Shown in pieces: positions 1-8,613 of a stretch of 43,892 bases of DNA (its first letter is position 1; each line of letters opens with the position of its first letter). A model generated the notes under the pieces. The model had not been told where the DNA came from. It worked only from the letters and a program-made list of their open reading frames with translations, and did not search any database. Source of the DNA: an uncultured Verrucomicrobiota bacterium (lineage in GTDB: Bacteria > Verrucomicrobiota > Verrucomicrobiia > Limisphaerales > UBA9464); the NCBI GenBank assembly GCA_903821635.1, contig CAIJLV010000146.1, positions 1 to 43,892 of the forward strand. Reading direction: 5' to 3'. The translations under genes and the position numbers were made by a program.

Positions 1-189
1 GGGCATCGAGGCGAGAATGTGGACATGATCCGCAACGCCGTTGAGCAGCAGCGCCGCGCCGCCGAGCTCCCGGATGATTCCGCCCATGTAGGGAAACAAC
101 CGCGCCTGCAGCTCGGCCGTCAGCATTGGCCGACGGTCTTTCGTGCTGAACACGATGTGGTTCAGAAGTTGGGTGTAGGTGCGTGGCAT
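1..189 (-). CDS. REP-associated tyrosine transposase (RAYT, IS200-like Y1 family), 5' part only
   Basis: The first 63 residues of a Y1/IS200-type transposase are visible; the rest lies outside the window. ATG is at 189. The start MPRTYTQLLNHIVFSTK is typical of the family: the 'HIVFSTKDR' strand occurs near the N-terminus of most RAYT and IS200 TnpA proteins. The metal-binding HUH motif appears as His-Val-His in DHVHIL at residues 54-59. The catalytic tyrosine would lie beyond the window edge. RAYTs are single-copy, domesticated relatives of IS200 transposases thought to act on REP palindromes. The nested palindromic element starting about 75 bases upstream of the start codon (262-469) fits that role. 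Family assignment is firm. Whether the gene is intact cannot be seen. Confidence 0.88.
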   Translation of the reverse strand, partial: MPRTYTQLLNHIVFSTKDRRPMLTAELQARLFPYMGGIIRELGGAALLLNGVADHVHILASMP

Positions 190-261
190 GGGGACAAATG
201 GTGAGCGAATGAAGGTTTCCGGAAGGAAGACGAACGGATTCGCTCCTCAGCATCGCTCTCG

Positions 262-469
262 GAGGTGCGGAGCACCGGCAGACAGTAGCCCACGGCGTGA
301 GCCGTGGGTTGCGGGATCAAGCAGGACAAGCCCCGGAGGGGCGAAAGAAGGGCAAGGCGCGCATGTGCCAACCCGAAGATTCTGCCGCCCCTCCGGGGCT
401 GGGGATTCAAAGGGGACGGGAACCCACAGCTCACGCTGTGGGCTACTTTCTTTCGGCGCTCCGCGCCTG
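262..469. repeat. Three-layer nested inverted repeat (REPIN-like element) beside the RAYT gene
   Basis: Three small hairpins are repeated in mirror order around a centre near 365. Outer: GGTGC-GGA-GCACC (264-276) and GGCGC-TCC-GCGCC (455-467). Middle: CCCACGGC-gtga-GCCGTGGG (289-308) and CCCACAGC-tcac-GCTGTGGG (423-442), inside the 26-base arms 285-310 and 421-446, which match in inverted orientation at 24 of 26 positions. Inner: GCCCCGGAGGGGC (330-342) and GCCCCTCCGGGGC (387-399). In the outer and middle layers the differences between copies are paired, so every stem stays intact. This layout of two inverted REP units next to a RAYT is the known REPIN arrangement. Open frames across it are not genes. 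Confidence 0.85.
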
Positions 470-499
470 AAGACAAAGGCCGCAGTGTTGTTGAAGGCT

Positions 500-823
500 T
501 CACCGCAAGATCACCTGAACGGATTGGACTCGTCCCTTTTGGCAGGCGAGCAGGTAGTCCACTAGAGCTCCGATGATGGAATGAGGCTTGCCTCCGAGTT
601 TATTGACTACCCGGCAGGTAAGGATCTTCGCAGCTCCATTCCACTGAACGTTGATGGCACCTTGGAGGTCATCGGTGCCTCGAATCTTCGACCATCCGTC
701 GCGGCGCCCCATCCGCTTCATTTCAACAGCTTCAAGCCCGAACGGCTTCAGCCTCTTGTCCTTGATGATTCTTTGCCTGAGAGATGTTCCTTTGCTGGCG
801 ATGACTTGAACGATGGTTTGCAT
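500..823 (-). CDS. Hypothetical protein, 107 aa
   Basis: I do not recognise a named family. The protein is basic and compact, with no signal peptide or membrane segment. It starts MQTIVQVIASKGTSLRQRII and ends in an Ile/Val-rich segment, suggesting a small alpha/beta cytoplasmic fold. The reading frame is convincing because it follows the flotillin gene on the same strand after 21 bases and ends about 30 bases before the REPIN-like element. It is richer in Lys and Ile than its neighbours, so its base composition is somewhat lower in GC. No Shine-Dalgarno sequence is visible. It may be co-transcribed with flotillin, or may be a small mobile or repeat-associated gene. Function is unknown. Confidence 0.62.
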   Translation of the reverse strand: MQTIVQVIASKGTSLRQRIIKDKRLKPFGLEAVEMKRMGRRDGWSKIRGTDDLQGAINVQWNGAAKILTCRVVNKLGGKPHSIIGALVDYLLACQKGRVQSVQVILR

Positions 824-844
824 GTTCGTGATTCAAGTTACGGC

Positions 845-3001
845 TCACGCCTTCACCACCGTCTCTGCCTTCACCTCGCCCAGTCCCTTATCCTTCACCA
901 GCGCGAGGGCGGACTTGATGGTAGCCTTCACGCCGGCGTCGTCGGTGGAGGCGACGAGTTTGGCGAGCAGGGCGGACAGCGTGAGGTTCTTCAGGTCCTC
1001 GGTCTTGAGGCCGAAGTCGGCGACCCACTGGCGGAGCTGGGTCTTGAAGTGCTCGGGATCGCCGTTGAAGAAGGTCTCCTTGATGTCGGTGAGCGTGGCG
1101 CTGTTCTGCACCATGCGGTCCACGGACTTCCCGGTGCCGATGCTGCGGACGATCTTCTCGAAGAAGTCGTTCTCGCCGCCGACGATGTCGATCTTGGCGG
1201 TCTTGAGCGCCTCGGAGACGACGCTGGCGTTGGCCTGGGCCACGTCCCGCTGGACATTGATGGCGGCCATCTCAACGTCGCGTTCCTTGGCGAGCCGGAG
1301 CTTGAACTCCTCGTGCTCCTGGCCGGCGGCGTGGAGCAGCTTCATGGCGTCCGCCTTCAGGTGGATGGACTTGGCCTCGGCGGTCCCGCGGGCCTCGATG
1401 CCGGTGGCGATGGCGAGCTCTTTCTCCTTCGTGCCTTCGGCTTCGGCTTCCGCCTGGGTCTGGGTATTGGAAGCTTGGACGGCGCCCTTGGCTTTGATGA
1501 CGTCGGCTTCGGCCAGGCCAACTTCCTTGATGGCGGCGGCCTCGGCCTTCTTTGCGCTGGCCTTGGCGATGGTGACCTTGGCTTCCGCGAGTCCCTTAGC
1601 GGCTTCGCGGGCGGCGGTGCCTTCGGCTTCCTGTTCGGCGGCATGTCGGCGCTTGTCGGCGACCTTGGCCTCGGCGTCGGCGGTGGTCTGGAGGCGTTCG
1701 GCATCGCGCAGGGCAGCCTCACGGTTGGCCTCAGCGGCGGTAATGGTCCGGATCTTTTCGGCCTCAGCGACGTTGCGGGCGACTTCCTTCTGAGCCTCAG
1801 AGGCGACGACCTTCTCGGTCTGATCCTTCTTGGCGTTCATCTCGGCCTCGATGAGCGTGACCTCGCGGACGCGTTCGGCGGTCATGCGGGCCTCAATGTT
1901 GGTCTTTTCCTCCTGTTGCTGGACGACCGCCTTTTGCTCGGCGACGACCGTGGCGCGCTTGCGCTCCACTTCGACGGCGGCCTCATTGACCTTCACTTCC
2001 TTGTCCATCTCCGCGAGCGAAACGGTGCGTTCGCGACGAACTCGGGCTTCCTCGCCCTCTTGGACGGCTTCTTGTTCGAGGCGCTGCCGCTCCTTCTTCA
2101 CGGTGAATTCGCGTTCCTGCACGGCCCGGTTCATGTCTTCGGTGCGGAGCCGGATGGACTCGTCGGCCTCCAAGCGTTTGCCTTCGACTTCCTGCCGGCG
2201 GCCTTCGATGACTTTGCGGGCTTCGGCTTCCTCGTTGGCCTTCACCTCATTGATGGCGCGGGTCTGCTTGGCGGTGTCTTCCTCGTTGCGGCGCCGCTGC
2301 TCACGTTTGGCGATGTCAGCGTCGGCGTTCTCCTTTTCGACCTGGACCTGCGCACGCTGGGAAAATTCGTTGGCGCTGACGCGTTCGCGCTGGGTGATCT
2401 CGGTGATCTTCCGGATGCCCTCGGAGTCGAGGACGTTGCTGGGGTCGTGCTGGTCGAGCGGAGTCTGCTCCAGATAATCAATGGCGACATCTTGGAGGAA
2501 AAAGCCGTCGAGATCCTTGCCGATCGTGGCCTGGATTTCTTCGCGGAACTTGATGCGCTCGGTGAACAACTCGTGGAACTCCATCTGTTTACCGGCCGTC
2601 TTGAGCGCTTCGGAAAACTTCGCCTCGAACAACTCGCGAAGCTGGGCCATGTCGGACACCCGCTCAACTCCGAGCATCTGCGAAACCTTCTTCACGCTGT
2701 CCACGGTCGCCTCGACACGAATGTAGAAGGCGACGGAGATGTCGGCGCGGATGTTGTCCTTGCAGACGAGGCCGTCCTTGCCCTTGCGGTGGATCTCCAA
2801 CTTCTTCACGGAGATGTCCATCTCCTCGAAGTTCTGCACCAGTGGCAGGCGGATCATGTAGTCGAACGCCACGCGCAGCCCCCCGAGACCGACGCTGATG
2901 CCGGCCTTGCCCGGATGGATCTTGCGGATGCAGAACATGACAAAAACGGCGGTGGCGAGCAGGGCAAGGCACAGAATCGCCCCGTAGATGAGGAATTGCA
3001 T
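845..3001 (-). CDS. Flotillin / SPFH-domain membrane protein
   Basis: A 718-residue flotillin-like protein. An N-terminal membrane segment (about residues 4-26) is followed by an SPFH/Band-7 domain (about 40-200). A very long Glu/Ala/Lys-rich coiled coil (about 215-580) and a C-terminal oligomerisation region follow. Bacterial flotillins form large membrane-anchored assemblies that organise fluid microdomains and membrane proteins; that role is known for the family, not shown here. At 718 residues it is longer than Bacillus FloT (about 500), mainly through the extended coiled coil. The NfeD-type partner often found beside flotillins is absent on both sides. The only likely operon partner is the 107-aa protein downstream. 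The antisense strand is open over almost the whole gene, a by-product of GAG/GCG-rich coiled-coil codons. Confidence 0.93.
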   Translation of the reverse strand: MQFLIYGAILCLALLATAVFVMFCIRKIHPGKAGISVGLGGLRVAFDYMIRLPLVQNFEEMDISVKKLEIHRKGKDGLVCKDNIRADISVAFYIRVEATVDSVKKVSQMLGVERVSDMAQLRELFEAKFSEALKTAGKQMEFHELFTERIKFREEIQATIGKDLDGFFLQDVAIDYLEQTPLDQHDPSNVLDSEGIRKITEITQRERVSANEFSQRAQVQVEKENADADIAKREQRRRNEEDTAKQTRAINEVKANEEAEARKVIEGRRQEVEGKRLEADESIRLRTEDMNRAVQEREFTVKKERQRLEQEAVQEGEEARVRRERTVSLAEMDKEVKVNEAAVEVERKRATVVAEQKAVVQQQEEKTNIEARMTAERVREVTLIEAEMNAKKDQTEKVVASEAQKEVARNVAEAEKIRTITAAEANREAALRDAERLQTTADAEAKVADKRRHAAEQEAEGTAAREAAKGLAEAKVTIAKASAKKAEAAAIKEVGLAEADVIKAKGAVQASNTQTQAEAEAEGTKEKELAIATGIEARGTAEAKSIHLKADAMKLLHAAGQEHEEFKLRLAKERDVEMAAINVQRDVAQANASVVSEALKTAKIDIVGGENDFFEKIVRSIGTGKSVDRMVQNSATLTDIKETFFNGDPEHFKTQLRQWVADFGLKTEDLKNLTLSALLAKLVASTDDAGVKATIKSALALVKDKGLGEVKAETVVKA

Positions 3002-3263
3002 GGCAGTGGTCGTGAAGCGGTTTCCAGTTCTGAAATTGGCGGCGGGTCTCGCTCCAGCGAAGTGGTTAAAAGCCGACGACTCTGCAGCGGGACCCGCTAC
3101 GGACTACCGAAAGTTGGGGCCCTCGACCAGTGGGATTTCCGGCCGGACTTTGTAACCGCGCCCCGCCGCCCGCACTGGAGGCCGGCCGGCTAGACAACGC
3201 CCCCGGCGTTACGGCTAAATTCGCGTGGATTCCGTCGCCGAGATCGGGCACTTCTGAAGAGAC

Positions 3264-6200
3264 ATGAAGCCCCGTTTGCTAGCGCCGATGGTTGCCGCCC
3301 TGATCGCGTGGTCCATGGCCATGGCCATGGCCGCGGTCAGTGGCGCCAAACTGCCGCCGGCCGCCTTGGCCACCGCTGACTTTGCGCGCGACATCGCCCC
3401 GCTATTCGACGCGCACTGCCTCGCCTGCCACGGCAGCCGCAAGCAGGAATCGGGACTCCGGCTCGACCAACGCGAGGCGGCGCTGAAGGGCGGGGACCAC
3501 GGAGCCCTGTTCGTGCCTGGCAAAGCGGCGGACTCGTTGCTGGTAGCGGTGGTGACCGGCACCCACGGCGAACTCGAGCAAATGCCGAAAAAGGGCGACA
3601 AATTGACCGCGGAACAGGTGGGCCTGCTCCGCGCATGGATTGATCAAGGCGCCCTTTGGCCCCAGACCGCGCCCACCAAGCTGGCCAAGGGCGCCGACCA
3701 CTGGGCTTGGCAGCCGCCCGTGCGGCCGCCCGTGCCCGCGGCCAAATCCAAATCCTCGAACCCGATCGACCGCTTTGTGCAGGCCCGCCTCGCTCAAGAC
3801 GGCCTCCAACCCTCCTCGCCGGCGGACCCGATCACGCTGCTGCGCCGGTTGCACTTCGATCTCACCGGCCTGCCGCCCACGCCGGAGGAAGCAGACGCAT
3901 TTGCGGCTGACCCGTCGCCCCGAGCCTACGCAAACAAGGTGGAGGAATTGCTCCAATCACCCCATTTCGGCGAACGCTGGGGCCGGCATTGGCTCGATGC
4001 GGCGCGTTACGCCGATTCCGACGGTTTTGAAAAGGACAAGCCCCGCTTCGTCTGGGCGTATCGCGACTGGGTGGTCAACGCGCTGAATCGCGATCTGCCT
4101 TACGATCAGTTCGTCATTGAGCAACTGGCCGGCGACCAACTGCCCGCCGCGACCGACGACCAACGGGTGGCCACCGGCTTCCTGCGCAACGCCATGCTCA
4201 ACGAGGAAGGCGGCGTGGACCCCGAACAATTCCGCATGGACGGACTGTTTGACCGGATGGACGCGCTCGGCAAATCGGTCCTCGGCATCACGATCCAGTG
4301 TGCGCAATGCCACACCCACAAGTTCGATCCGGTCTCGCAGGAGGAGTATTATCGACTCTTTGCCTTCCTGAACAACGATCACGAAGCGAGCCGCGTCCAT
4401 TACCCGCCCGCACAGCAGTTGCAGGTGGCCAACCTCACCCGGCAGATGCGCGATCTGGAAGCGGGACTCCGGCATACCACACCCGACTGGGAAAAACGCT
4501 TAGCCGAGTGGGAAGACTCCGGGACGGCCAAGGAACCGGCATGGCAGATCGTCCACTGCGTCCATGATGGCGACAACGGCGAACGCTTCTACCACTACGC
4601 CGACGGTTCAATCCGGGCGGCCAGCTACGCCCCGACCTTTTGGACGGCCCACTTCCGCGGCACCAACACCCTGCCGAGCATCGGCGCGTTTCGCCTGGAG
4701 CAATTCCCCGATCCCAACCTGCCCAGCGGCGGCCCGGGGCGGTCGATCAAAGGCATGGCCGCGCTCAGCGAGTTTCGCGTCGAAGCCGTGGACGCAACGA
4801 ATCCGACCAATAAAGTCACCGTGAAGTTCGTCCGGGCGACCGCCGACTTTGCGAATGCGGAGAAGCCGCTGGAACCGGAATTCCAATCCGAGAGCCGAAA
4901 CCAGAAGGCTGGTGACCACCGAACTTACGGTCCAGTGGCCCACGCGATTGACGGCCAGGACGACACGGCTTGGGGCATCGACGCCGGACCCGGCCGCCGC
5001 AACGTGGCGCGCAAGGCGGTGTTCATCCCCGAACGACCCATCCAGTTCACCAACGGCGTGGTGCTCCACTTCCTGCTCGACCAGAAACACGGCGGCGACA
5101 ATTCCGACGACAACCAAAACCACAACCTCGGCCGCTTCCGCCTGAGCGTGCTAGGCGACACCAATGCCGTCGCCGATCCCCTTCCCGAGGGTGTGCGCCA
5201 GATCCTGCGGCGGCCGCGGGAACAGCGTTCAGCCCAACAACTCGCCGCCCTGTTCAGCTATTGGCGCACGACCGTGTCCGACTTCAAGGCGGCCAACGAC
5301 TCGATCGAAGCGTTGTGGCGGCAGTGGCCGGAAGGCACCCCGACGCTGACCTTGGCGGCCCGCGGTGGCCAGGGACCGGGCGAAGAACTGCGCCCGACCA
5401 AGATCTTTAAACGGGGCGATTGGCTGAAACCCGGCGAGGAAGTCACCGCCGGCACGCCCGCATTCCTGCATCCCCTGCCCCCGAACGCCGACCACTCGCG
5501 CCTGACCTTGGCCCGCTGGTTAGTGGACCCCAAATCACCCACCACCGCCCGCGTGGCGGTAAACCGCACCTGGCAACAACTCTTCGGCACCGGCCTGCTA
5601 GAAACCCCGGAAGATTTCGGCGTCCAGTCCCCGGCCCGCTCCCACCCCGAACTCCTTGACTGGCTCGCGTGCGAATTCATGGCTCCGACCGGCACCGCCC
5701 CGGGTGCTGCCGCGCCCGCCTGGTCCATGAAACACTTGCTCCGGCTGATCGTAAATTCCGCCACCTACCGGCAGAACAGCCGAGTCTCCCCGGCGTTGCT
5801 GGAACGGGATCAATTCAACCGATTGCTGGCCCGCGGACCGCGATTCCGAGTCGAGGGCGAAGTCGTGCGCGACCTCGCGCTGGCCGCGAGCGGTTTGCTC
5901 AACCCCACACTGGGCGGCCGCAGCGTGTATCCGCCGGCCCCCGAATTCCTCTTCCAACCGCCGGCCAGTTATGGCCCGAAGGTTTGGACCGAAGAAAAGG
6001 GTGCCGACCGCTACCGCCGCAGCCTTTACGTGTTCAAATTTCGCAGTATTCCCTACCCCGTGCTCGCGAATTTCGACGCGCCCAACGGCGACTTTTCCTG
6101 CGTGCGACGGGCGCGCTCCAACACGCCGCTTCAGGCGATCACGGCCCTGAACGAAACTCTCTTCATGGAGTCGGCCCAACATCTGGCCCGCCGCACCCTC

Positions 6201-6479
6201 ACCGACGGCGGCCGCACGGATGAGGAGCGCCTGACCTACGCCTTCCGTCGCGTCCTCTCGCGCGTCCCCAGTCGGGCGGAGCGCCGCGAATTGCAGGGGT
6301 TGCTGGAGCGCCAACGCCAGCGCCTCGCCGAGGGTTGGGTGAATCCCTTCGAACTCGCCACCGGCAAGAACGAGCTGCCGGCCGACCTGCCGGCCAACAC
6401 CTCACCCGTGCAGTTGGCCGCCTACACGGTGGTCAGCCGCGCGCTCCTGAATCTCGACGAAGCCATCACCAAGGAATAA
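3264..6479 (+). CDS. PSCyt1 / DUF1549 / DUF1553 cytochrome-type secreted protein
   Basis: A 1071-residue protein with the domain order typical of Planctomycetes and Verrucomicrobia. A signal peptide (residues 1-28) is followed by a planctomycete-type cytochrome c domain with haem motif CLACH (Cys52, Cys55, His56). A DUF1549 domain (about 165-370) ends with a second CxxCH, CAQCH at 346-350. A middle segment (about 400-720) leads to DUF1553 (about 735-1045, '[14 protein letters not shown]'). The two CxxCH sites suggest covalent haem and a periplasmic redox role, but no biochemical function is established for the family. The start has an upstream purine-rich GAAGAGA. The DUF1501 gene follows after 4 bases. 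This pair is a very common operon in these phyla, often tied to polysaccharide degradation. Confidence 0.94.
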   Translation: MKPRLLAPMVAALIAWSMAMAMAAVSGAKLPPAALATADFARDIAPLFDAHCLACHGSRKQESGLRLDQREAALKGGDHGALFVPGKAADSLLVAVVTGTHGELEQMPKKGDKLTAEQVGLLRAWIDQGALWPQTAPTKLAKGADHWAWQPPVRPPVPAAKSKSSNPIDRFVQARLAQDGLQPSSPADPITLLRRLHFDLTGLPPTPEEADAFAADPSPRAYANKVEELLQSPHFGERWGRHWLDAARYADSDGFEKDKPRFVWAYRDWVVNALNRDLPYDQFVIEQLAGDQLPAATDDQRVATGFLRNAMLNEEGGVDPEQFRMDGLFDRMDALGKSVLGITIQCAQCHTHKFDPVSQEEYYRLFAFLNNDHEASRVHYPPAQQLQVANLTRQMRDLEAGLRHTTPDWEKRLAEWEDSGTAKEPAWQIVHCVHDGDNGERFYHYADGSIRAASYAPTFWTAHFRGTNTLPSIGAFRLEQFPDPNLPSGGPGRSIKGMAALSEFRVEAVDATNPTNKVTVKFVRATADFANAEKPLEPEFQSESRNQKAGDHRTYGPVAHAIDGQDDTAWGIDAGPGRRNVARKAVFIPERPIQFTNGVVLHFLLDQKHGGDNSDDNQNHNLGRFRLSVLGDTNAVADPLPEGVRQILRRPREQRSAQQLAALFSYWRTTVSDFKAANDSIEALWRQWPEGTPTLTLAARGGQGPGEELRPTKIFKRGDWLKPGEEVTAGTPAFLHPLPPNADHSRLTLARWLVDPKSPTTARVAVNRTWQQLFGTGLLETPEDFGVQSPARSHPELLDWLACEFMAPTGTAPGAAAPAWSMKHLLRLIVNSATYRQNSRVSPALLERDQFNRLLARGPRFRVEGEVVRDLALAASGLLNPTLGGRSVYPPAPEFLFQPPASYGPKVWTEEKGADRYRRSLYVFKFRSIPYPVLANFDAPNGDFSCVRRARSNTPLQAITALNETLFMESAQHLARRTLTDGGRTDEERLTYAFRRVLSRVPSRAERRELQGLLERQRQRLAEGWVNPFELATGKNELPADLPANTSPVQLAAYTVVSRALLNLDEAITKE

Positions 6480-6483
6480 TTCC

Positions 6484-7932
6484 ATGAACCGCCTTACGAA
6501 CCTCCAGCACGCGCTCGCCGAGCAACGCCGCGCCGTTTCCCGCCGTTGGTTTTTCAAGGATTGCGGCGTCGCCCTCGGCAGCATCGCGCTGCATTCCCTG
6601 CTGGCCGACCGGGTGGCCGCCGCCCCGCGCCCGCCGGTCGCCTTGAATCCGCTCGCGCCGAAAAAAGGCCACTTCGCCGGCAAGGCCAAGCGCGTCATCT
6701 ACCTGTTCATGGCGGGCGCGCCGAGCCACCTCGAACTCTTCGACCACAAACCGCAGCTCGCAAAATTCGATGGCACACTCCCCCCGGCCGAATTGCTCAA
6801 GGGTTACCGGGCCGCCTTCATCAACCCGAGCAGCAAACTGCTCGGGCCGAAGTTCAAGTTCGCGAAGCACGGCCAGTGCGGCCTGGAACTCTCCGAACTC
6901 CTGCCGCAGCTCGCCGGCGTCGCGGATGACGTCACGCTGATCCGGTCGATGCAGACCGACGCCTTCAACCACGCGCCGGGCCAAATCATGATGAACACCG
7001 GCTCCCAGCAATTCGGCCGGCCCAGCTTGGGGGCGTGGACGACCTACGGCCTGGGTTGTGAAACGCAGGATCTGCCCTCCTACGTCGTCTTCAGCACCGG
7101 CGGCAAGGGCACCAGCGGCGGGGCTTCTAATTGGGGCTGCGGATTTCTCCCCACCGTCCACAACGGCACGCTCTTCCGCACCGGCGGCGAGCCCGTGCTC
7201 TACCTGTCCAATCCCAAGGGCGTGGACGACCCGATGCAAAAGGACACGCTGGAAACCATCAACCGGCTCAACGCGAAACGCCTCGGCACCATGGGCGACC
7301 CCGAGATTGCCGCCCGAATCAGCGCCTACGAAATGGCCTACCGAATGCAACACGTCGCGCCCGAGGTTATGGACATCAGCCAAGAGTCCAAGGAAACCCA
7401 AGCCCTTTACGGCGCCGAACCGGGCAAACCCACCTATGCGAACGCCTGCCTGCTTGCCCGGCGCCTCATCGAAAAGGGCGTGCGCTTTGTGCAGATCTTC
7501 CACGAATCCTGGGATCAGCACGGCAACCTCAAGGCGGACCTCAAACGCAATTGCGAAGTCACCGACCGAGCAAGCGCGGCGCTGGTGAAGGATCTCAAAC
7601 AACGCGGCCTACTCGAAGATACCATCGTCGTCTGGGGCGGCGAATTCGGCCGCACGCCCATGGTTCAAGGTGGCGACGACGGCCGGGACCATCATCCCAA
7701 CGGCTTCAGTTACTGGGTCGCCGGCGGCGGCTTCAAACCCGGGGTGACTTGGGGCGAGACCGACGAGTTGGGCTTCAACGCGGTGCGCGACAAGGTCCAC
7801 GTCCACGACTTCCACGCCACGCTGTTGCATCAACTCGGCTTCGATCATGAAAAACTCACCTACCGCTTCAATGGGCGCGACTTCCGGCTGACGGATGTTT
7901 ACGGCGAGGTGGTCAAGGGGCTGATCGCATAA
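6484..7932 (+). CDS. DUF1501 family secreted protein (alkaline phosphatase/sulfatase-like fold)
   Basis: A 482-residue DUF1501 protein, the usual partner of DUF1549/DUF1553 proteins. The N-terminus carries a twin-arginine-like sequence, [15 protein letters not shown] (about residues 19-33), before a hydrophobic stretch, so export of a folded protein is likely. The body has the family landmarks: an N-terminal '[16 protein letters not shown]' strand and loop, a mid region with 'SWDQHGNL', and a C-terminal metal-site-like region 'WGGEFGRTP' followed by a His-rich '[10 protein letters not shown]'. These match the alkaline-phosphatase superfamily layout, but the substrate is not known for any close member. 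It starts 4 bases after the upstream gene, so the two are almost certainly co-transcribed. Length is normal for the family. Confidence 0.94.
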   Translation: MNRLTNLQHALAEQRRAVSRRWFFKDCGVALGSIALHSLLADRVAAAPRPPVALNPLAPKKGHFAGKAKRVIYLFMAGAPSHLELFDHKPQLAKFDGTLPPAELLKGYRAAFINPSSKLLGPKFKFAKHGQCGLELSELLPQLAGVADDVTLIRSMQTDAFNHAPGQIMMNTGSQQFGRPSLGAWTTYGLGCETQDLPSYVVFSTGGKGTSGGASNWGCGFLPTVHNGTLFRTGGEPVLYLSNPKGVDDPMQKDTLETINRLNAKRLGTMGDPEIAARISAYEMAYRMQHVAPEVMDISQESKETQALYGAEPGKPTYANACLLARRLIEKGVRFVQIFHESWDQHGNLKADLKRNCEVTDRASAALVKDLKQRGLLEDTIVVWGGEFGRTPMVQGGDDGRDHHPNGFSYWVAGGGFKPGVTWGETDELGFNAVRDKVHVHDFHATLLHQLGFDHEKLTYRFNGRDFRLTDVYGEVVKGLIA

Positions 7933-7951
7933 CCTGTGAAGTGACCTTGAG

Positions 7952-8329
7952 ATGAGTTCCAACGCGCATGGTCGAAAGCGATTCATCCAAGGCATTGGTT
8001 TGGGTATTTTGGTGGGCGGCGGGTTGGCTTGGGCTTTCGGAGTGTTTGCGACCCGATACCATCCAATCGAAGAGTCCAAGCTATGCTACAACGCCCTGCG
8101 CAATCACCCTGAGCAGCTACATCCGCAGACGCGGGAGTATCTGAAGGCGCGTCTGTATTGGAACGCGGCGCATTGGATTCCCTCTTCATGGTTATGGGGT
8201 TGGAAACTCGATTTCGGCCCTGTGGACGACGCAGCGCTGGGAGGAATTAACCCCATCAAGGATGCTTCGAGCACGGCCGAGGTCTATTCGGATGCGATCA
8301 AGAAGGCCGAAGCAGCGGGCCCACGTTGA
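7952..8329 (+). CDS. Hypothetical membrane-anchored protein, 125 aa
   Basis: Not recognised. A short basic N-terminus (MSSNAHGRKRF) is followed by one hydrophobic helix (about residues 12-33, Gly-rich 'GIGLGILVGGGLAWAFGVF'). An outside domain of about 90 residues rich in Trp and Tyr follows, with a single cysteine near residue 46. The topology suggests a small inner-membrane protein with its C-terminal part in the periplasm. It starts 19 bases after the DUF1501 gene on the same strand and may be the last gene of that operon, although its codon use is less GC-biased than its neighbours. The frame is supported by length, a coherent membrane segment and operon position, not by homology. Confidence 0.6.
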   Translation: MSSNAHGRKRFIQGIGLGILVGGGLAWAFGVFATRYHPIEESKLCYNALRNHPEQLHPQTREYLKARLYWNAAHWIPSSWLWGWKLDFGPVDDAALGGINPIKDASSTAEVYSDAIKKAEAAGPR

Positions 8330-8613
8330 TTCCTCGATCAAATGAGCCTGCCAGCATCTTGTGGTGCGCCGGTGGAGCGGGGCGGAGCCGGTCATCCGGT
8401 CCTCAAACGGTCCAATTCCGGCATCTGTCCGGCGGGCCAAAGCGGCGGCAAGCCGTGCGCACTCCCAGAGGCTGCGCGTGGGTTGAACGAAGGGACCCAA
8501 GATTGGTCCGGTGATGTGCTGCGGTTGAGCTTGGGCGAGCCCGGAGGGCGGCGGCCAAAGTATTTCCGGTCCCGGCCTTGCCGTTGACGCTTGTTGTCGA
8601 GAGGTTGGCTGGC
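8330..8613. repeat. Gene-free spacer with degenerate repeat-like DNA
   Basis: About 280 bases with no convincing coding frame. It contains short palindromes and duplications, for example CGGC-ggcaa-GCCG near 8445 and two CCGGTC copies near 8390-8402. The 'AAAGCGGCGGCAAGCCG' segment resembles dispersed intergenic sequences I recall from Verrucomicrobia genomes. The pieces look eroded rather than intact. This reading comes from memory of similar sequences and from local structure only. The last 15 bases hold GAGAGG, a plausible ribosome binding site for the start at 8614. Confidence 0.35.

Noticed and set aside
179..576. Several open frames of 90-128 codons around the first 600 bases
   Set aside because: They lie on the palindromic element and translate its stems; the structure explains the openness.
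3086..3098. AGCGGG-A-CCCGCT palindrome upstream of flotillin
   Set aside because: A single 13-base palindrome in GC-rich DNA; too short to claim as an operator.
581..3193. 870-codon open frame antisense to flotillin
   Set aside because: It mirrors the GAG/GCG-rich coiled coil, giving Leu/Gly/Asp-rich low-complexity protein without domains; the minus-strand flotillin is unmistakable.
6466..7602. 378-codon antisense frame over the DUF1501 gene
   Set aside because: Shadow of a conserved gene; no domain, no start signal.
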